A stretch of DNA of 60,000 nt from Bugula neritina (GCA_964035545.1 OZ037765.1:30184004-30244003), one strand, 5' to 3'. Shown: positions 10,483 through 24,780, numbered from the stretch's first letter. A program made the numbers and translations. Notes: generated from the letters alone by a model not told the origin.

Positions 10483-13400
10483 TCACACCACAGTTTCCTG
10501 TTTTCTAGTAACAGTTGGTTCAATTCCTAGACATGTTTCTACATCGTTACTAGAATCTGGAAGGATAGTTTCGGAGTTGTCTGCTACAGATTCAATTGGC
10601 TGAGTCTTTTCCATCTGCGAAGCACTTTGGCTGACTGCATTTTGAATACAGCTTAGCCACTGCCTCTTGTCATGTTCATCTCTGGCGTATAAAGTGTGAG
10701 GATGGCCGTTGGCTCGCGAAAATACTCGAAAAGCGCATTTATCTGCAATAAAAAGGAAATTACATAAGACACAGCAATATGATGTATGATCAAACTTATT
10801 GGTAAATTATGATTTACACTTTACCCTAGAGAAATTATTTATTGCAAAACTAGAAATATATAAGAAAGGTGGCACAATAGAATTAACATTTTGATAACCA
10901 AAAATTGAGAAATAAAAGACATGAGTGAATAAAACCGTAACTCAAAGGGACTTACCATGAGATGTATGACGAAGAACTTTACTTTTAAAGGATCCCTTCT
11001 TGTTTTCAGTCTCCGAGAGATCAATGAGTTCCAGTTCGGAGAGAGGAATTGGGTCTTTGACTATCTGGTAACTCAGCTTATTATTCCTTGTAGCAGTTCG
11101 AGTTACAACCATAACTTTGTCAAAGAGCACGACATGCAACTTCTACAAGGATAGACGACATAATCTATAAATAAATGACACAAACTGGCGAGAATTACCA
11201 TTATTCATAATGAAAATACTCGATTTCATAACATGGATTTCAAGGGTTTGGTTTTCAAGAGGAGATAGGAATTCTCAGTTTTTATTCCTCGAGAGGCTGA
11301 TGTTCTCGTCACAGTAATGACGATCGAACTTTCAAAACATAATTTGGAAATACAAGAGAATCATGGGGTGATCGTATCCACTCAGTTGTCACATGATTCA
11401 ATGTAATGCTCTTGAAGCGTGACATTCCTCCTCACCGGCAAGGAATTATAAATTCCGTTTATTTGAATTAATGTTCCGCGTTAAGTTAAAATAATAGAGC
11501 TGACGTCATTAATTGGAAATAATTTTATTTCAATTATCCCAATGTGTTACAGTAAGCCAAGCATGGTATAGACTGAATAATCCCATCTCCCCTTTCCAGT
11601 ATTACACTAACAGCTACACAACCCCCTTCTTTAAACTAGTACTACAAACACATCAACTTTAAACAGCTGTTTGAAAGTTGTTTTATATAAACTATTATAA
11701 TAATACAGTGCTCCCTCCATATCTCACTCAGCTACGGTCATGACATACCAAAATACCAGATTTAACTCCTGGCTCTATTAAATTCGGCCATTTTGTCTCT
11801 ATACACACATACATAAGCCACAAAACGGGGGAGGGGGGGGGGTACAAGTGACTTATGGAATTTCATGAGAAATAGAACTGTGAACTATGGAGGAAGCACT
11901 GTATACAAATATAACGCAGTAAGCCAGTTTTATTTAATATCACCAACATTAGAGTTCTGTGGCATCACTCTATTCTACAAAACATTTCAATGCGGCGGCA
12001 GCAGCCAGCAGCATACTTACAGTTCCCCGGTCGTTCTTGAGTTGGCCGGAGCAGAGGACGGATTTAGACTGTTCGATGTGTAGTGACTTCTGAGTGTCAT
12101 AGAGATACTGCAAGCTCTGGATGGTGTATTTGCAAACTGATTCACCCATTCTCACATCAACATCCTTGATTACTGCTTCCACTCTTTCGATCTGCAATTT
12201 CATAATTCTGTTAGAACAACAAAACATGAAAATTTACTGTTTTTCACGTATGCAAACACAATTCGTATTTATAGCAGCAGGCAACAAAAACACATTATTT
12301 TATAGCAAACATAACAATTTGATATATTTAGAAAGAAAAAATGTAGTCTTGTCACATTTGACAGAAGAGAATAATATTTGGTAACATTTGATTGATCAGA
12401 CAACCCAGGAGTGGGTGTTATTGCAGTGACAGGTTAGGTATTGCAACTGCATTGCAACAGCAAACAAAGCACCGGCAAACAGGCAAACAATGTGGAATAA
12501 GGATAATTCAATTGTTTTATTTACTTACTAATTCGGTGATGGCTTCTTTATCAGGGTGATTATCTTCTGTCTAAAAATAGCAACAGTTCAAAGTAAAGAC
12601 AAGAAGGCAGCTCAAAGGTCACAAGCTAATGTTGCAATAAATTGTCCAGTTACCATAGAAACAAACATTTGTAAACGTGAATGTGCATAACATAAGGATT
12701 CACCGACTTTCTTTCAAAGTTATCTGCTGAACTTTTTTTTGAAAAATCTAAATCCAGTGCTAAAATCCTTACAAATCACTTAAAAATCAGACCGTAAACC
12801 TAATAGAAACTTACGTATTTGTGAATTTGTTTCAATAATATTGGATACTTTACTAAGCGACTTCTGGGAAGATCTAAAATGAAACACAATAACGATAATT
12901 AGGACCCCTATCAACATACACCAGTCGGCTATTCCATTGATAAAGCATATCATTTATTAATCATGATTCAACAGTCCATCTGTACAAATGACTTGCCATT
13001 ATCTTTCAGAAATCATTCAAAGTCTACACTTTGTATTATTCAGCTCTAAAGATTCCTGTTATTACTATTCTGAATGAACTATTGACTAGATACCTAAGAA
13101 ATTCCACAGATCCAGTTTCCTGCTGAAAGGCGACTCTAAACATCTGGTGAGAAAGTCATCAACTTTCTTATCTGTTTTCTTTGTGTCCAGCAAACCCTTA
13201 GCAAACACTTGATTGGCGCAGTATGTCTCGTAATGGCGTAGGTTAGGCACCTGCAGTCAAATACAACACATGCCAATCAACTAGACACGATGCTGCCAAC
13301 CAGGCACCGCTGCCGCTATTATCAGTCAACTTAAAGCAAAAACAAGCCTTTCGCATAAACAGACAAAAAGTTTAAACAGAAAAAATCCCTCCATTAAGAG

Positions 13401-16400
13401 CAGGTTGTGTGTGATTTGGCATGGGTAATGCAAAGCAGTTTTTTGTGCAAAAAGGTTGTTTTGTGTTTTCATAAAACATACAAGATTACAGTGAGTACAG
13501 TCTCACAATAGCAACAACAATGGGCTATTATTATACCAGAGAGAGAGACCATTACTACAATACACAATGTAATTAGGCTGCTTCACCTCCAACAACTGGT
13601 GTGAATGTGAATGAGACAGTTGTGGAGAATGGACCTAACAAATGCGCTACACTCTATTACAGGAAATTAGCAAACAAATAATTCATTCAGTGCACCACTC
13701 GCCCCAAACAGACAGACTGATTGTACTACAGCGTGCAGGTGTGTGCAGGTGTACTTACCCACTTGGAAAGAGTTTCACCTATACCGTCTATTGTACCATC
13801 GGCTTTCCTCAACGCCTTTAAATTGCTCAGCAAATCTACAAGGAGCAAAGCACGCGTAGTAAACAATGTGGGAGTCAACACATCACAGCGTGAAATGCAC
13901 TCACTTCAACTTATCCCAGCTAGTCATAACCTGGAGCAGGTTGTATATAAATTACCTGAGAAGTTGTAAAAACACAACAACTTATAAATAAAATCCTCAT
14001 TCACTCTGCACTGGAAGCACCTAACGCCTTCTCTAAACACCTTTTTGTTATTTTTATTGAACACAACTTATTTATAGGTGAGAGGGTCAGCCTTATTATT
14101 TTTGTTGATACAAATCAAACATAGTGGGGGGGGCATAAACCCCCCTACCTGACATGAGGTTATAAATCTCTGCTAGAGTTCAATTCTGTGTCAAGCCTAT
14201 GGGGAAGTGAAAAACAGAGCGAATATGGGGAGCAGATGGTGGCCTTACATGACTTGTATCATATGACCCAAGGCTAGATAACACCGAGTGAGATCAGCTT
14301 TCACAATATTTATCTTATGAGTCAAACGCAGGATAAGAATAATCCAAGGGATGACACAATCATTACACGCACAGATTTGAATAGATAGCAATGTGTAATA
14401 AGAGCTCATGGTATTTACACAAGCCTTCGAGTACACACAGAGTGTGAATTAGCCATTCTCTGCATTCTTACCTTCGTGAAATGGCACCAGCCTCTCCACA
14501 ATCCCGAATATACTATCTAACTCTTTCTCGGTCATAAGTTTCAGCTTCTTCATGGGGTAGTAGTAATGCTAATAAAAAAACAACAAACCCGTATTATAGA
14601 GTGCAGCAACTTCATTAATAAATAAACTCGTAGTCTCACTCCGCTGTAATTGCCAACAGACCATTCAATTATCAAATAAATGGGGCCAGCAATCCAGTTT
14701 TATGGCCCAGCAATTGCCAAGTTATATAAAATGCTCATTAGAGAGCCCTAATGAGCGTAGAATATAGATTAGATTGGAGAGCAAGTAAGAGGGCTGCCAA
14801 GTACCTTGTGCACTGATCTCAGATCTTCTATCAGGTCCACCTCCCCCTGCACCAGCTCGTGTATAGCCTGTAACAAGAGGATAACAAGGATATAGCCACA
14901 GATTGTGGTGAGAGCTGCAGTACCCAGTAGTAGATGAAAGTGTAGCAGACCACCACTAGGGCCTAGTACAGTGGAGACTGGCACCAGACTATAGGTCTTG
15001 TCTTTGATGACATGCACCCAATAGCAGCTAATATAATAGTATTATAGTAGATCTACATAATGGCTAGACACTGGAACCTATCACACTAGCAATAATTGGC
15101 ATTGATGTGGTCCTACTAAGCCATAGTATTTCCAGCACCATTTAATCATAATGACTGCAGATCTGTTAGGAAATACAACTCTATAATGCTGTGGTTAAAT
15201 ATTAAAAAGTGTAATTAGTATCTTGAAAAGTGTCCATATTAAGGACTGATTATATCTTTAAATAGCAATAACCATGTGCTTGGAGAAATACTTTCACATA
15301 CTTTACTCTGCAGTTTAGGGAAAGTCTACATACCTCTTGGCGTTTGATCTCGTTGGAACTGAAGGACAGAGCGGCCTGGTCTACCGTATCAGACCACAGT
15401 TTACTGGTCCTACGGTCTATGCTGGCTGGTTTTGGTTTCTTATAAGGAGTTATCTGTCTCTGTGGAGTGTGACCTCCGGCTGCTGGAGTGCTCGGAGCTT
15501 TGAAACTGAACGTTCTCTGTAAATGAAACAAGCTACAAGTGACTGAACTATAAATATACTACAAGACATGTTACTTTAAGAAATGTACAAACCTTAAGCG
15601 ACTTTCTGTTGCCTACACAAAGCTTGCAATTAGTTTTGCCAGATCTGTTCTTTAAGACAGAGAGTCTTGCCATACTAAGGCTGCTGATCACGCAAAGGTT
15701 TAATGAACAAATGGTGTGCTGATATAACGCTACCTCCACAGTAGTTGCAGTCACATGGTAGTTGTGATAATATAGAAACATGAAATATATTCCGAGATAA
15801 AACAACTTTTACAAAAAATTTACTGTTTATTTTGGCTGGTCACAGCCACCTCAAGTGTAGCCTTTATAAAAAAGCTAGCAGGGTGGCAGTTGCTATGAAA
15901 ACAAACCTAATTACCATTTTCCTAAAGCCTGTTGGCTGAGCAAAAACTGCATAAAATTAAAGTAGCACCTTTTTGTCAGATATTGTAAAGAGGATGTTGA
16001 CTTAATTAACTGCAGGATTTATAATCGTGCAGCCACCACCTCCAACAAAATTATAAAATAAGCTGTTTGTTTTTACAGCAAGTGACAGCCTAGCTATTAG
16101 CATATCAATAGCAGTGAAAAATAGAAGAAAGCAAATACAAAGATTAATTCTGACTTTTGCCCATCAGCTATCCCAGCTAAGCAATAGTAATTACCTTCTA
16201 GCCCTTGGGATGTGTTACAAGTACACAGACCAAATGCAACCACCAAGAATACACACAAAGAAATGACCTGGGCAAATGCTCACTAGCAACCAGTGTGTAC
16301 AAACAGTACCTTTGTAGTGGCTGGGGAGAGCATGTTGACAAAGGAGGACATTTTTGCCATGCTCCTTCGTTTAGACTTCTTTTCTGAAGGTAACTCGTGC

Positions 16401-19400
16401 TGGGAGTGAGGGGCAATATTCAGGCTGTGAACACTCATGTTATCCTCATCCACATCCTTTCTTTTCCTCTTTCTCTGCAAGGAAAATAATTTTATTAGTA
16501 TAATTCATTTCTACTAAGCCTTGTTTCACCATCAAGACATTCCAGCTAAAATTAGAGGTAGAGGCAGTAATGGAGAGAAGCCTGTGTGCCAGATCAAAAA
16601 TACAGCAAAAGAAGTTATGTCCTCCAACTAAAACTCACTAAGAAAATGAAAGATCTTAGGCTATTGAAATTTCCCTGTTACTGCACCCAATTGATTACAA
16701 ATAAATATACTCCTTTGTGTGATGAATGTTGTGTGAAGCTGAAAGGAAAGCTGGTATGTTTCTTCAACATTATGCCAAGCAAAAACTTTGACATTGCTAG
16801 GCTGAATGCAATGCCAACCTTGATTGTGGCCAGAGCTTTTTTTGCAAGAAATCACTAAGCAGTGACTTACCACAGGCATGTGTACAGTAGATCTTGCTCT
16901 CATAAACCTTACGAATGCTGACATGGTGGAAGCTAACAGTTATTGCATTAAATGCTGACAATAAATTATTAAGCATAACTAACTGTTACCCAAGCTACTC
17001 TGGCTATACTGGTAGCCAGTATTGTGTGTGTGTGAGTTTTATACTTGTGTTCTAGACTGACTGTCAGCTAGGAAATTACCAATTATAAATAGAAAGTTTA
17101 AAAACTTTTATGACTCCAAACCGAAATCTGGAAAACTTCCAAAAGTGTGACCATTACAATGACAATGGCCCCATAACGACCATCAAAACTAGACAAAAAG
17201 TTTTAATTCAACTACACACAAGATGCTGGACCTTGTTTACATAGCAATGGATAAAGTAGGATCTTTGAAAAACCCAAAAATTAAGCTCACGCAATAAAGT
17301 CAACCCATCCAGGAAACATCCTGTGACAAAAGGAACTATATCATTGGGAATTTTTTATTCTAACCTAATTGTAACAGCTGATGAGAATACACGAGATCAG
17401 GCGACATTTCAACTGGCCACCGTGGTGAGTTCCAAAGTAAATATGCTGTACAGGAAGTGCAAATTAAATGTCTATCAATTAACGGATTTAGCCTACGTAC
17501 AGTAGATAAGAAAGTTATAGTCTGCCCCATTCCAATATCAACAACTTGAAAAAATAACAGATGTACAATCTTTTCTGAAAACACGACACCCAGGGCAGCA
17601 AACTTTCAGAGAAATATTACATTTACTCCTTACCAAAGCTGCTAGAGCCAACATATGAATATCATGTTCATCCATTTCTTCCTCTTCTACTCTGTCTACC
17701 AGGTGCAACGATTGAACTATAGATTCGAAAATATCTAAATCAGTACCAGCTAAACTCTCCATAGTGCTTTTCCTCCCAAGTTTCATTGTCAATATATTAA
17801 TATACTGTTTCCTCTTGTTTATGCTAAAGCTGACTGGCTGAGCCAGAGTGCTACGTCGAAATGACTAGCCGACCTCAACCGTTGCTCATTTGTGTAGCAA
17901 ACAACTGTTGTATTGGCTATACGAGGAATTAATTAATGCTTGATTGGCCACAGATATTCGCAGTGGTGGTTTGAAAAGACTAGCCGTACTGCGCCATAGA
18001 TTATAGCACTGAATGAATGATATTCAAGGATCTCAGCGTGTCATTCGCCACACTTATTGCGTTAGATAGACCAAGTTCCACTGATGGCCTTCAACTAGGG
18101 AGCCACACCAACCCTGCCTTTTATTGTAATAGAAACTTGCAGCTGATCGCATTTTGCTTTGTTATGCAGAAAACTAGAAGCTAATCTTACCAAAAACATC
18201 TTCTGTTTACTTCTTTTCAGTAAAACAGCAAAAATGTGTCAAAATAAATTTGTTTACAGAAAACTGGCCCCAAAGCAGGAATATTTCAAATACCCTTCGT
18301 TAAACAAAAACTCAAACACGTTAAACATGCAGGCTGTTTTGAAGTATCTAAATTTAGATCACTTTCCAATTTGCGGCTGTTGCTCTTTACAGCTATAGCC
18401 TAGTCTAGGCTGCCCTGTAACCGAATTGTTTAACTTTATAATAAGAACTATAGGCAGCTGTGGAGAGAGCCTCTGCACAGGCAGCAATGGCTGTCATTAA
18501 GGTGACATATGCTTGGCATAGCTCCCTATTTTAAAGTAATATCATCTCAAATTTCTAAAAACTAGATAAGTCTAGTTTCTAAATTATTTGCAGGTCTTAA
18601 CATATTGCCTATATTAAAATTCAAACAACCTTTGACAATGAATTTTCTTTACAATAAATGTTAAATACATTGAACTGTGAAAATAAGTTTGCACACTTGA
18701 ACTAGTTTATGGTTTCGAAGACAGCTGAACTTTTAATCTCACTGGCGGCTAGTTCAAAAAGGCCTTGGACTGATATAAGGATAAAATGGACTTGGAAGGT
18801 GCTAGCTATTATAGCAGTGGTAGTCAAATAAAAGTTCCAAATGACTTTAACCCATCAATGGCATATTTTGGGTTGCAGTTCTTAGTTTTAAAAAGAGTGA
18901 CACATTTACTAACAGTAAATTAAAATATTTATGTCTATGTGAAGAAATAGTAAATATTAAAAACCGATTATTTCTTAGACTACCAGTATAATATAATTTG
19001 TTAATCTTTATTGAATAACAAATTATAGCAAATAAAAATCAACAGCTGATAGTTCAATTATATCGATTATAATTGTGCTGACAAGCATATCATCCTATCT
19101 TTAGCATATCACAATTTGTTCGAATACCACCAAGGTGCATGCATATGCAAGGTCTTACCTCGCCCACGCAAATAGGGGGTACTTAATGTGCCATAAAGTA
19201 TTTGAAATGAGATTATAGGAATGAGTTGACAGCTAAAGCATTTCTGCCAATCACAAGGGTTGGTGCTGACGTTCACATGATTTGTACACATGGCAAATAT
19301 CTCTTCCAGTATCAGCACTGAGTTAGTGTCCCAGCTCTGCCCCATTCTTCCAACCCCCAAGGCCTCTGTAATCTTCAAAGGTGGCTTGATTTTTACCCCT

Positions 19401-22400
19401 GTAACTTTGTATTTTTCAGTTACTAAGCTAGATACAGCAGGATGCGATAGCTCATAAATCAGTGCTCTGTTGCATACTCCGATGTGGGAGATATGATTAT
19501 TTATGTCTACCGCATAGATATTATTTGCTGTTCAGAAATACAACAATTAATTATTTTGTTGAAGTTTCTATGTCGTCCTTGTTGGGAGACGAGACGGCAT
19601 AGAATATTCATACTTGAAAGTGGCTTAACATATTTGCCACTCATACACACCTGATGGCTGGTAAATCCAGAAAGTAAAATGGAGAAGTAGCCAATTAATT
19701 ATCCCCATTTACAGAATGATGGACTACATTGTAAACATGGCCTATTGAGTAGCTATTATGACTTCCATTTAAATAGAGAGCAAATTTTCAATTATGAATG
19801 TAATTATTCTAAAAGATATTGAAGGAAGCAAAGAGAGAGGCTAAGAATTGGAGATTGATTAGTGGAAGCAGGTTGAACTAGTTCTCCAAGTTAGTTACTG
19901 ATTGGCACAGTAACACACATGAATATACAGCATACTCAGAAAATGCTAAAGGGTATATAACTAATTCAGAATAATCTGCTGAAAAACTATCTGTCGCAAA
20001 GCGTGTTGAACTGTTTCACAGTGTACGCTGGTCACGTCAGCGATTTAACAAAAATTTCCTTGAAGTATGACATTTCCTAACCTGTGTCATGGATCAGCAT
20101 ATTACATTACGTTATTAAGCTGAGTCACAAAACAAGCACTTGCAATAGCCCAATGACAAGAGTGTGAGTATTATAATAGCGGCACATGCCAGCAGGTGCC
20201 CTGCTTCAGGCACATGTGTACTGACCACTTTATGTATCATCACTGTATGTTACAACACCAGATAAAAAGGGTTTGAACTGTACAATATAGATTACAGAGC
20301 AATTTTAATGGCATAAAAAGTGAGCATGTTTAACATGAGGTCAGCACACAGCATTTTAATTTCATGTTTAATAAATTGGCAAAAAGTAACTACTCAAACG
20401 TTTCTAGTGACATCACCACTTAAAAACTAGAGTATGTCTAATATAGGGGCAAGTCACACTAGCTATTGATCCTCGACTATTCAAAAGGACTACAACTAAA
20501 CAGCCAGATAACCTTGTTTTTGCCCCTTGAGCTGCCACAAAATAAAGTGATGTGACAAAATGTCATTCAAGTGTCACACTATGAGACAAGAATACCCCTT
20601 TTAATAGAAATACCTTCCAGCTTGATTTCTGAACATAATGAGTAGACCATACGCTGCATGTCATTGCTGCCCTAAGGGACCACAAGGCAGCAATGGAAAG
20701 TAACAGACAGAGTGAACTGTATCACAGAAAGTAGTAACTCACAGGTCTAAGAGTGGACGTCAGCACATTCATGTCGAAGCTGGTGGTTGAAGTTATCCTC
20801 CTCAGTAGCCTGGATGTTGACCGTTTCAACTTAGGTGTAGGGGGTGCAACACTATAGTAAAATATATACACGCATATAATACAAAGTTGTTTTTATTAGG
20901 CATACTAAACCATGCTTGAGAGTTTGAAAGCAGAACTAACGATTTGAAGAGGAAGATTGTAAGCCTTCCACAGCTATTATGTACAAGTTTTATCTATTAA
21001 TAGTTCTATCAAATGTCTAGCACTGTATTCTTAGATTTAATGAACATACACTGTTTTACAGTGTATTATAGTTAGGAAAAGAAGGAGTAATAACACATAC
21101 CTATAGCTATAGCACATGCTATTCTAACTCCTTGTTCATGCTACAACTTGCAAATAGAGAACATCGCGGGACAACACTCACTTTTAGCTGTAGTGTGAAA
21201 GGGGCAATCATGTCCCAAGTTACTTGATTGCATGGTAGGTAGGTTTAGTGAATAAGGGGGTCACAGTTACAACAGTCATTAGTTGGTAACTATCAACAGT
21301 TAGCCCTACCCAGTAAGACTGCTAGGACACGTATATTATAACTAGCCTTCTAAGGCTTTCTATTTGACAATTTTATCTCTTCCAGATGCACCTACTTGGA
21401 TCTGTTGTATTAAACACTTCCCTGTGTGTCTAAAACTTGCTTATTTCGAGTAAAATTAAACCCCTGTTAGTCACTAGTTTACGTTTTTTGGTAACAAATA
21501 ATATTATCATACAAGGAAAAGTTGGCTTAACTTTAGCGGTTACACTAGTCATACCCAAAATAAAAGTAGATGTAAACCTAAACATACAGGTGGATTCTTC
21601 ATAAGACATAATAATATAACAATTTCCAGCCCCACAAATCCAAACAGCCTCAGATTATGTAAAACTCAAACATTAGATTAAAAGCATAGGCATTTTTTAA
21701 ATGCTGGGTTAACATGGAGGTTGATTACCAAGTGATAGCTATAGAATGTTTTCATGTCTTGAGGCTAGAAAAGTTAGTAAATGGGGAAATCAGACATGAA
21801 ATTTGCTGGAAATAAGTTTATTTTGTTATAAATAACAGCTACAACCACATAGATAATGGGATTTACAATGTGCTGAGTTAACTTCATAACTAGTTTGTAA
21901 CAGGATATAGTAGTAACATTTTGCTCATTCTCTTCTAGGATGAAATTTTCAATTATGTGGAAATCAGCTATGAAGGGAAACTATAATTTTACTACCAAAT
22001 TATTGCGGTACATAAATAATTAGTGCTGTTTTTCAGAACAAACATCAGGCACTACTTTATCATTCTGTAACTGTGTCATAGGTCAAAACAGCTATAGGTT
22101 TTGAGCCCAAAATACTATTTAATAGCCTGAGTAACATCACTTAGACTGAAATTTGAAGCCCACACGCCTACACCCTGGCTTAACATGAGTTATCACTGAT
22201 GTATACCCACTGCTGTATACCCACTGTTGTATACCCACTGTTGTATATACACACAGGTATGCTATTGTTTGACTCACAGCTATCATATAACTAAAATGCA
22301 TACCAATAGCCGCAGGTGAAACTGGTTGACTGGTGATAGACTTTAATATGAACAGGTAGTAATAAAACTATGATAAGCATCATCTTACTACGGATGAAAT

Positions 22401-22923
22401 CATAAAACACGCTCACTAAAGACTGCAATTCAGACAACCTTTGCCGTGAATATAATAATAGCCTCTAATAAAATGTGTCGTAAACTGATTGAAAATTTCA
22501 AGAATGCGATAACCTAAGCAATTATTTATAAGATTAATTTCACTAAGAAAACTGGGAGATAAGTCCATGTTCAAATTTAGAATTGTCTCCCCACATTACT
22601 CATATTTTATGCACCGGTAGTGACAAATGACTCATCATGACTCACTGGTTGATTTCTCAGAGTGTTTTACCTGGGCTCTTATTACCTACCAGTTCCTTGT
22701 ACTCTACCAGCAGATGAGTGTGTGCATTGCATAACAGCTGTTGACAAAAATATTTCAACAGGTACACGATGAGCACACAGCCAAGATATAACTACATGGT
22801 CAACAACAGTTACTTACACCATCTCTTTACTTACCAGATGTTAGCAGCAAGCTCACTATCACCAACTTCAGTGGCCACATGTTTGACTACACCAACATCT
22901 GGTGAATTCTCCTTTTCAGTCAT
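10483..22923 (-). CDS. NET1: NET1/ARHGEF3-family Rho guanine nucleotide exchange factor (DH-PH)
   Basis: Activates RhoA-type GTPases by GDP release (family knowledge). Exons in gene order: 22923-22835, 20851-20743, 16474-16310, 15516-15334, 14867-14805, 14568-14472, 13835-13759, 13250-13094, 12873-12815, 12570-12529, 12191-12021, 11142-10956, 10742-10483; all junctions keep frame, giving 552 residues for the most distal start (human NET1 is 596). Residues 67-73 are a basic RKRKRKD that resembles a nuclear localisation signal, with KKSKRR further on. The DH domain runs from about 175 to 370 and contains IHELVQGEVDLIEDL and the invariant-looking CLESPFSRKLDLWNFLDLPR followed by SRLVKYPILLKQI. 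The PH domain (about 370-505) contains KLHVVLFDKVMVVTR and closes with the conserved Trp in DKRQWLSCIQNAV. The protein ends KQETVV, a class I PDZ ligand comparable with ETLV in human NET1. Orthology to NET1 plus ARHGEF3 together is clear; choosing between the two vertebrate paralogues is not meaningful here. Confidence 0.95.
16871..16932 (-). CDS. NET1: NET1-like alternative first exon (isoform 3)
   Basis: ATG at 16924-16922 in a good context (ccaccATGtc) opens 18 codons (MSAFVRFMRARSTVHMPV) ending at donor GTAAGT in phase 0. The region upstream of the ATG is not open in a frame compatible with isoform 2, so this is a first exon or a 5' UTR junction, not an internal exon. Predicted product about 504 residues. 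Confidence 0.6.
17634..17786 (-). CDS. NET1: NET1-like alternative first exon (isoform 2)
   Basis: ATG at 17786-17784 opens 51 codons of an acidic sequence (ESIVQSLHLVDRVEEEEMDE) ending at donor GTAAGG in phase 0, which fits the common exon at 16474. No clear acceptor with matching phase lies upstream, so it is best read as an alternative start with its own promoter. Confidence 0.65.
17787..20742. other. Large 5' intron of the NET1-like gene
   Basis: About 3 kb between the isoform-2 exon and exon 20743-20851. No additional exon of this gene fits in frame. One open stretch on the minus strand (19109-19378) is discussed under rejected items. The part next to 17787 probably contains the isoform-2 promoter, by position only. 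Confidence 0.5.
20743..20851 (-). CDS. NET1: NET1-like second exon of the distal isoform
   Basis: 109 nt between an ACTATAG acceptor and a GTGAGT donor; it encodes a Ser/Thr/Arg-rich stretch (KRSTSRLLRRITSTTSF) and ends in phase 0, as needed for the common exon at 16474. It is comparable with the basic Ser-rich N terminus of human NET1. Confidence 0.75.
22199..22252. repeat. Short tandem repeat, about 16-17 bp unit
   Basis: Three to four copies of gtatacccactgttgt in the first intron of the NET1-like gene. Confidence 0.8.
22835..22923 (-). CDS. NET1: NET1-like distal first coding exon (isoform 1)
   Basis: ATG at 22923-22921 opens 29 codons plus two bases (MTEKENSPDVGVV...) and ends at a strong GTAAGT donor. 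The two leftover bases TG join T of exon 20851-20743 to make Cys, giving CVAPPTPKLKRSTSRLL. The agreement of phases across a 2-kb intron supports the pair. Confidence 0.75.
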
Positions 22924-24479
22924 GTCACCTCCACATATACAGCTCTATAGCACCAAAAACATATACTATAGCAAAAGATGAAATTTACTAACCACTATAT
23001 TGATTTACTTCTAACACAATCATATTTAATTCATATTTGAGATAAGAATTGTCTCTATTTTAAGGAACATTACTCTATTAAGACATGTAATAAACTAAGC
23101 CCTTTGAAGCCCGTGACCATTAAAAATTCAGTATAATTCTGTAGAGGTAGTGGAATACATATAAATACATATTGAACTAACATATATATAAGATGATTGT
23201 ACACGTGAGCTCAAAAAGCCAATACAAATTAAAATCTTTAGTCTTAAAATAATACTAATATGAACTTTTTGAATATTAGATTATGTTGACATATTATTGC
23301 GTATTTGTATAGCAGTTGTATAGTGTAGACAACTCCAAAAGTTATGCTTGCATATAATGTTGTAGATGAATACAGACAAATAAAATTATTCTAAATTAGC
23401 TTATTTTATTGTAAACCTTGCCCTTTTAGAACCATGATAATTATCTCAGTAACTAAACTATTGCATTGAAAAACTACACCACACTTGAACTTCAAGTATA
23501 CCTCTCTATATTTTGACATTGTTATTTTATCCCATTGTTGTTTGAAGTGTGTATTTTATAATTATGTGCAGTAGATGTGTGTAACAAGTATAAACTATAG
23601 ATTTTTTACACAATATTGGTGAAATCTTACAAACTCTTTATATAAAGTGAATTGAGTGCTAAACTGTTTTTAATTTTATAAAACACATGTTAATAAAAAA
23701 TTGCATGTTTTTAACCTCACCTATGTTTTAAGATTGTTTTGAAAATTTGTTATAAATATACATAGGAGGAAAAATTTGCATTGACCACATTCAAATTGTG
23801 TATTCAGTACAAACACATCACTGCCACATGAGTAATTATGATTGCACTGTTTGAAACCCTGTTTTCCATACTCTATAATTTTCAGAGGCACAAAGCTTAC
23901 AAAAGTTTTAAACAGCCCATCAATTGATCAAACCTGAAGGCATAAGATACTAAACACATCCATTGGTCCAAAATGCAAGTACAGCAGTGGTGGTAAAATT
24001 GCTATTATTTAAAAACTGTCTGTAAACTGTGAAATAATGTAAAATTAATATTATCATTATATTAATACTAATAGCAATAGCAAAACTAAAATTTGATAGT
24101 AGAACTCTATTTAATAGACATTCGCATAGTGATAATGATAGTCACGCCAAAACCATAACAATAATCATAATGACAGCATTCACATTTAAGCTATACTTAT
24201 ACTTAGTCTTATAGTTTATTACTATTAGCTATAATTACTCTTAGAGCAACGCTAAATCTAAATTACTAAAAGTAATTAACTTTCACTTTAAGTTAATAAT
24301 AATTCATTAACTGTAAAACTAAAATAAAAATTGAATCAGAATGTACACAGAAAGTGCAATCTTTACAGTTGTCGTTGAGTAGGTAAAACTTAAACTGAAA
24401 GTAAATGCAATAATTATATTTATAAGTAAAAGTATAACGAAAATTATTTTATCTATTTAGAAAATTTAAGTTTGTTACA

Positions 24480-24734
24480 CTCACAGTTAGTGTTACTATT
24501 AGTATTACTAATACTTGCACTTCAAGTTGTAGTAGTACTAGTACTAGTCACTTAGAGTTAGTGTAGTAGTACTAGTAGTTGAGTAGTACTAGTACTACTA
24601 CTAGTTAAGTAGTAGTACTACCACTATAACTATTACTATTATTAGTATTAGTAGTACTAGTGGGGTAGTACTACTGTCTATGTCTACTACTAGTACTAAT
24701 AGTAGTACTAGTACTATTAGTACTACCAGTACTG

Positions 24735-24773
<39 letters not shown>

Positions 24774-24780
24774 CTAGTTT
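24480..24780. repeat. AGT/ACT trinucleotide microsatellite
   Basis: Mixed tagtac/agt repeats ending in an uninterrupted (agt)n run at about 24736-24771. Because AGT and ACT are complementary, the tract can fold on itself. The leucine/valine-rich reading frame across it is an artefact. Confidence 0.9.

Noticed and set aside
16586-16858. 90-residue plus-strand frame within the NET1-like gene
   Set aside because: It lies antisense in an intron between two well-supported exons and has no recognisable domain.
19109-19390. Minus-strand open stretch with an acceptor (TTACAG, before 19390) and a GTAAGA donor at about 19157
   Set aside because: It looks exon-like and could be a transposon relic, but its end phase does not fit the NET1-like gene and I recognise no family. 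A transcript or a protein match would be needed.
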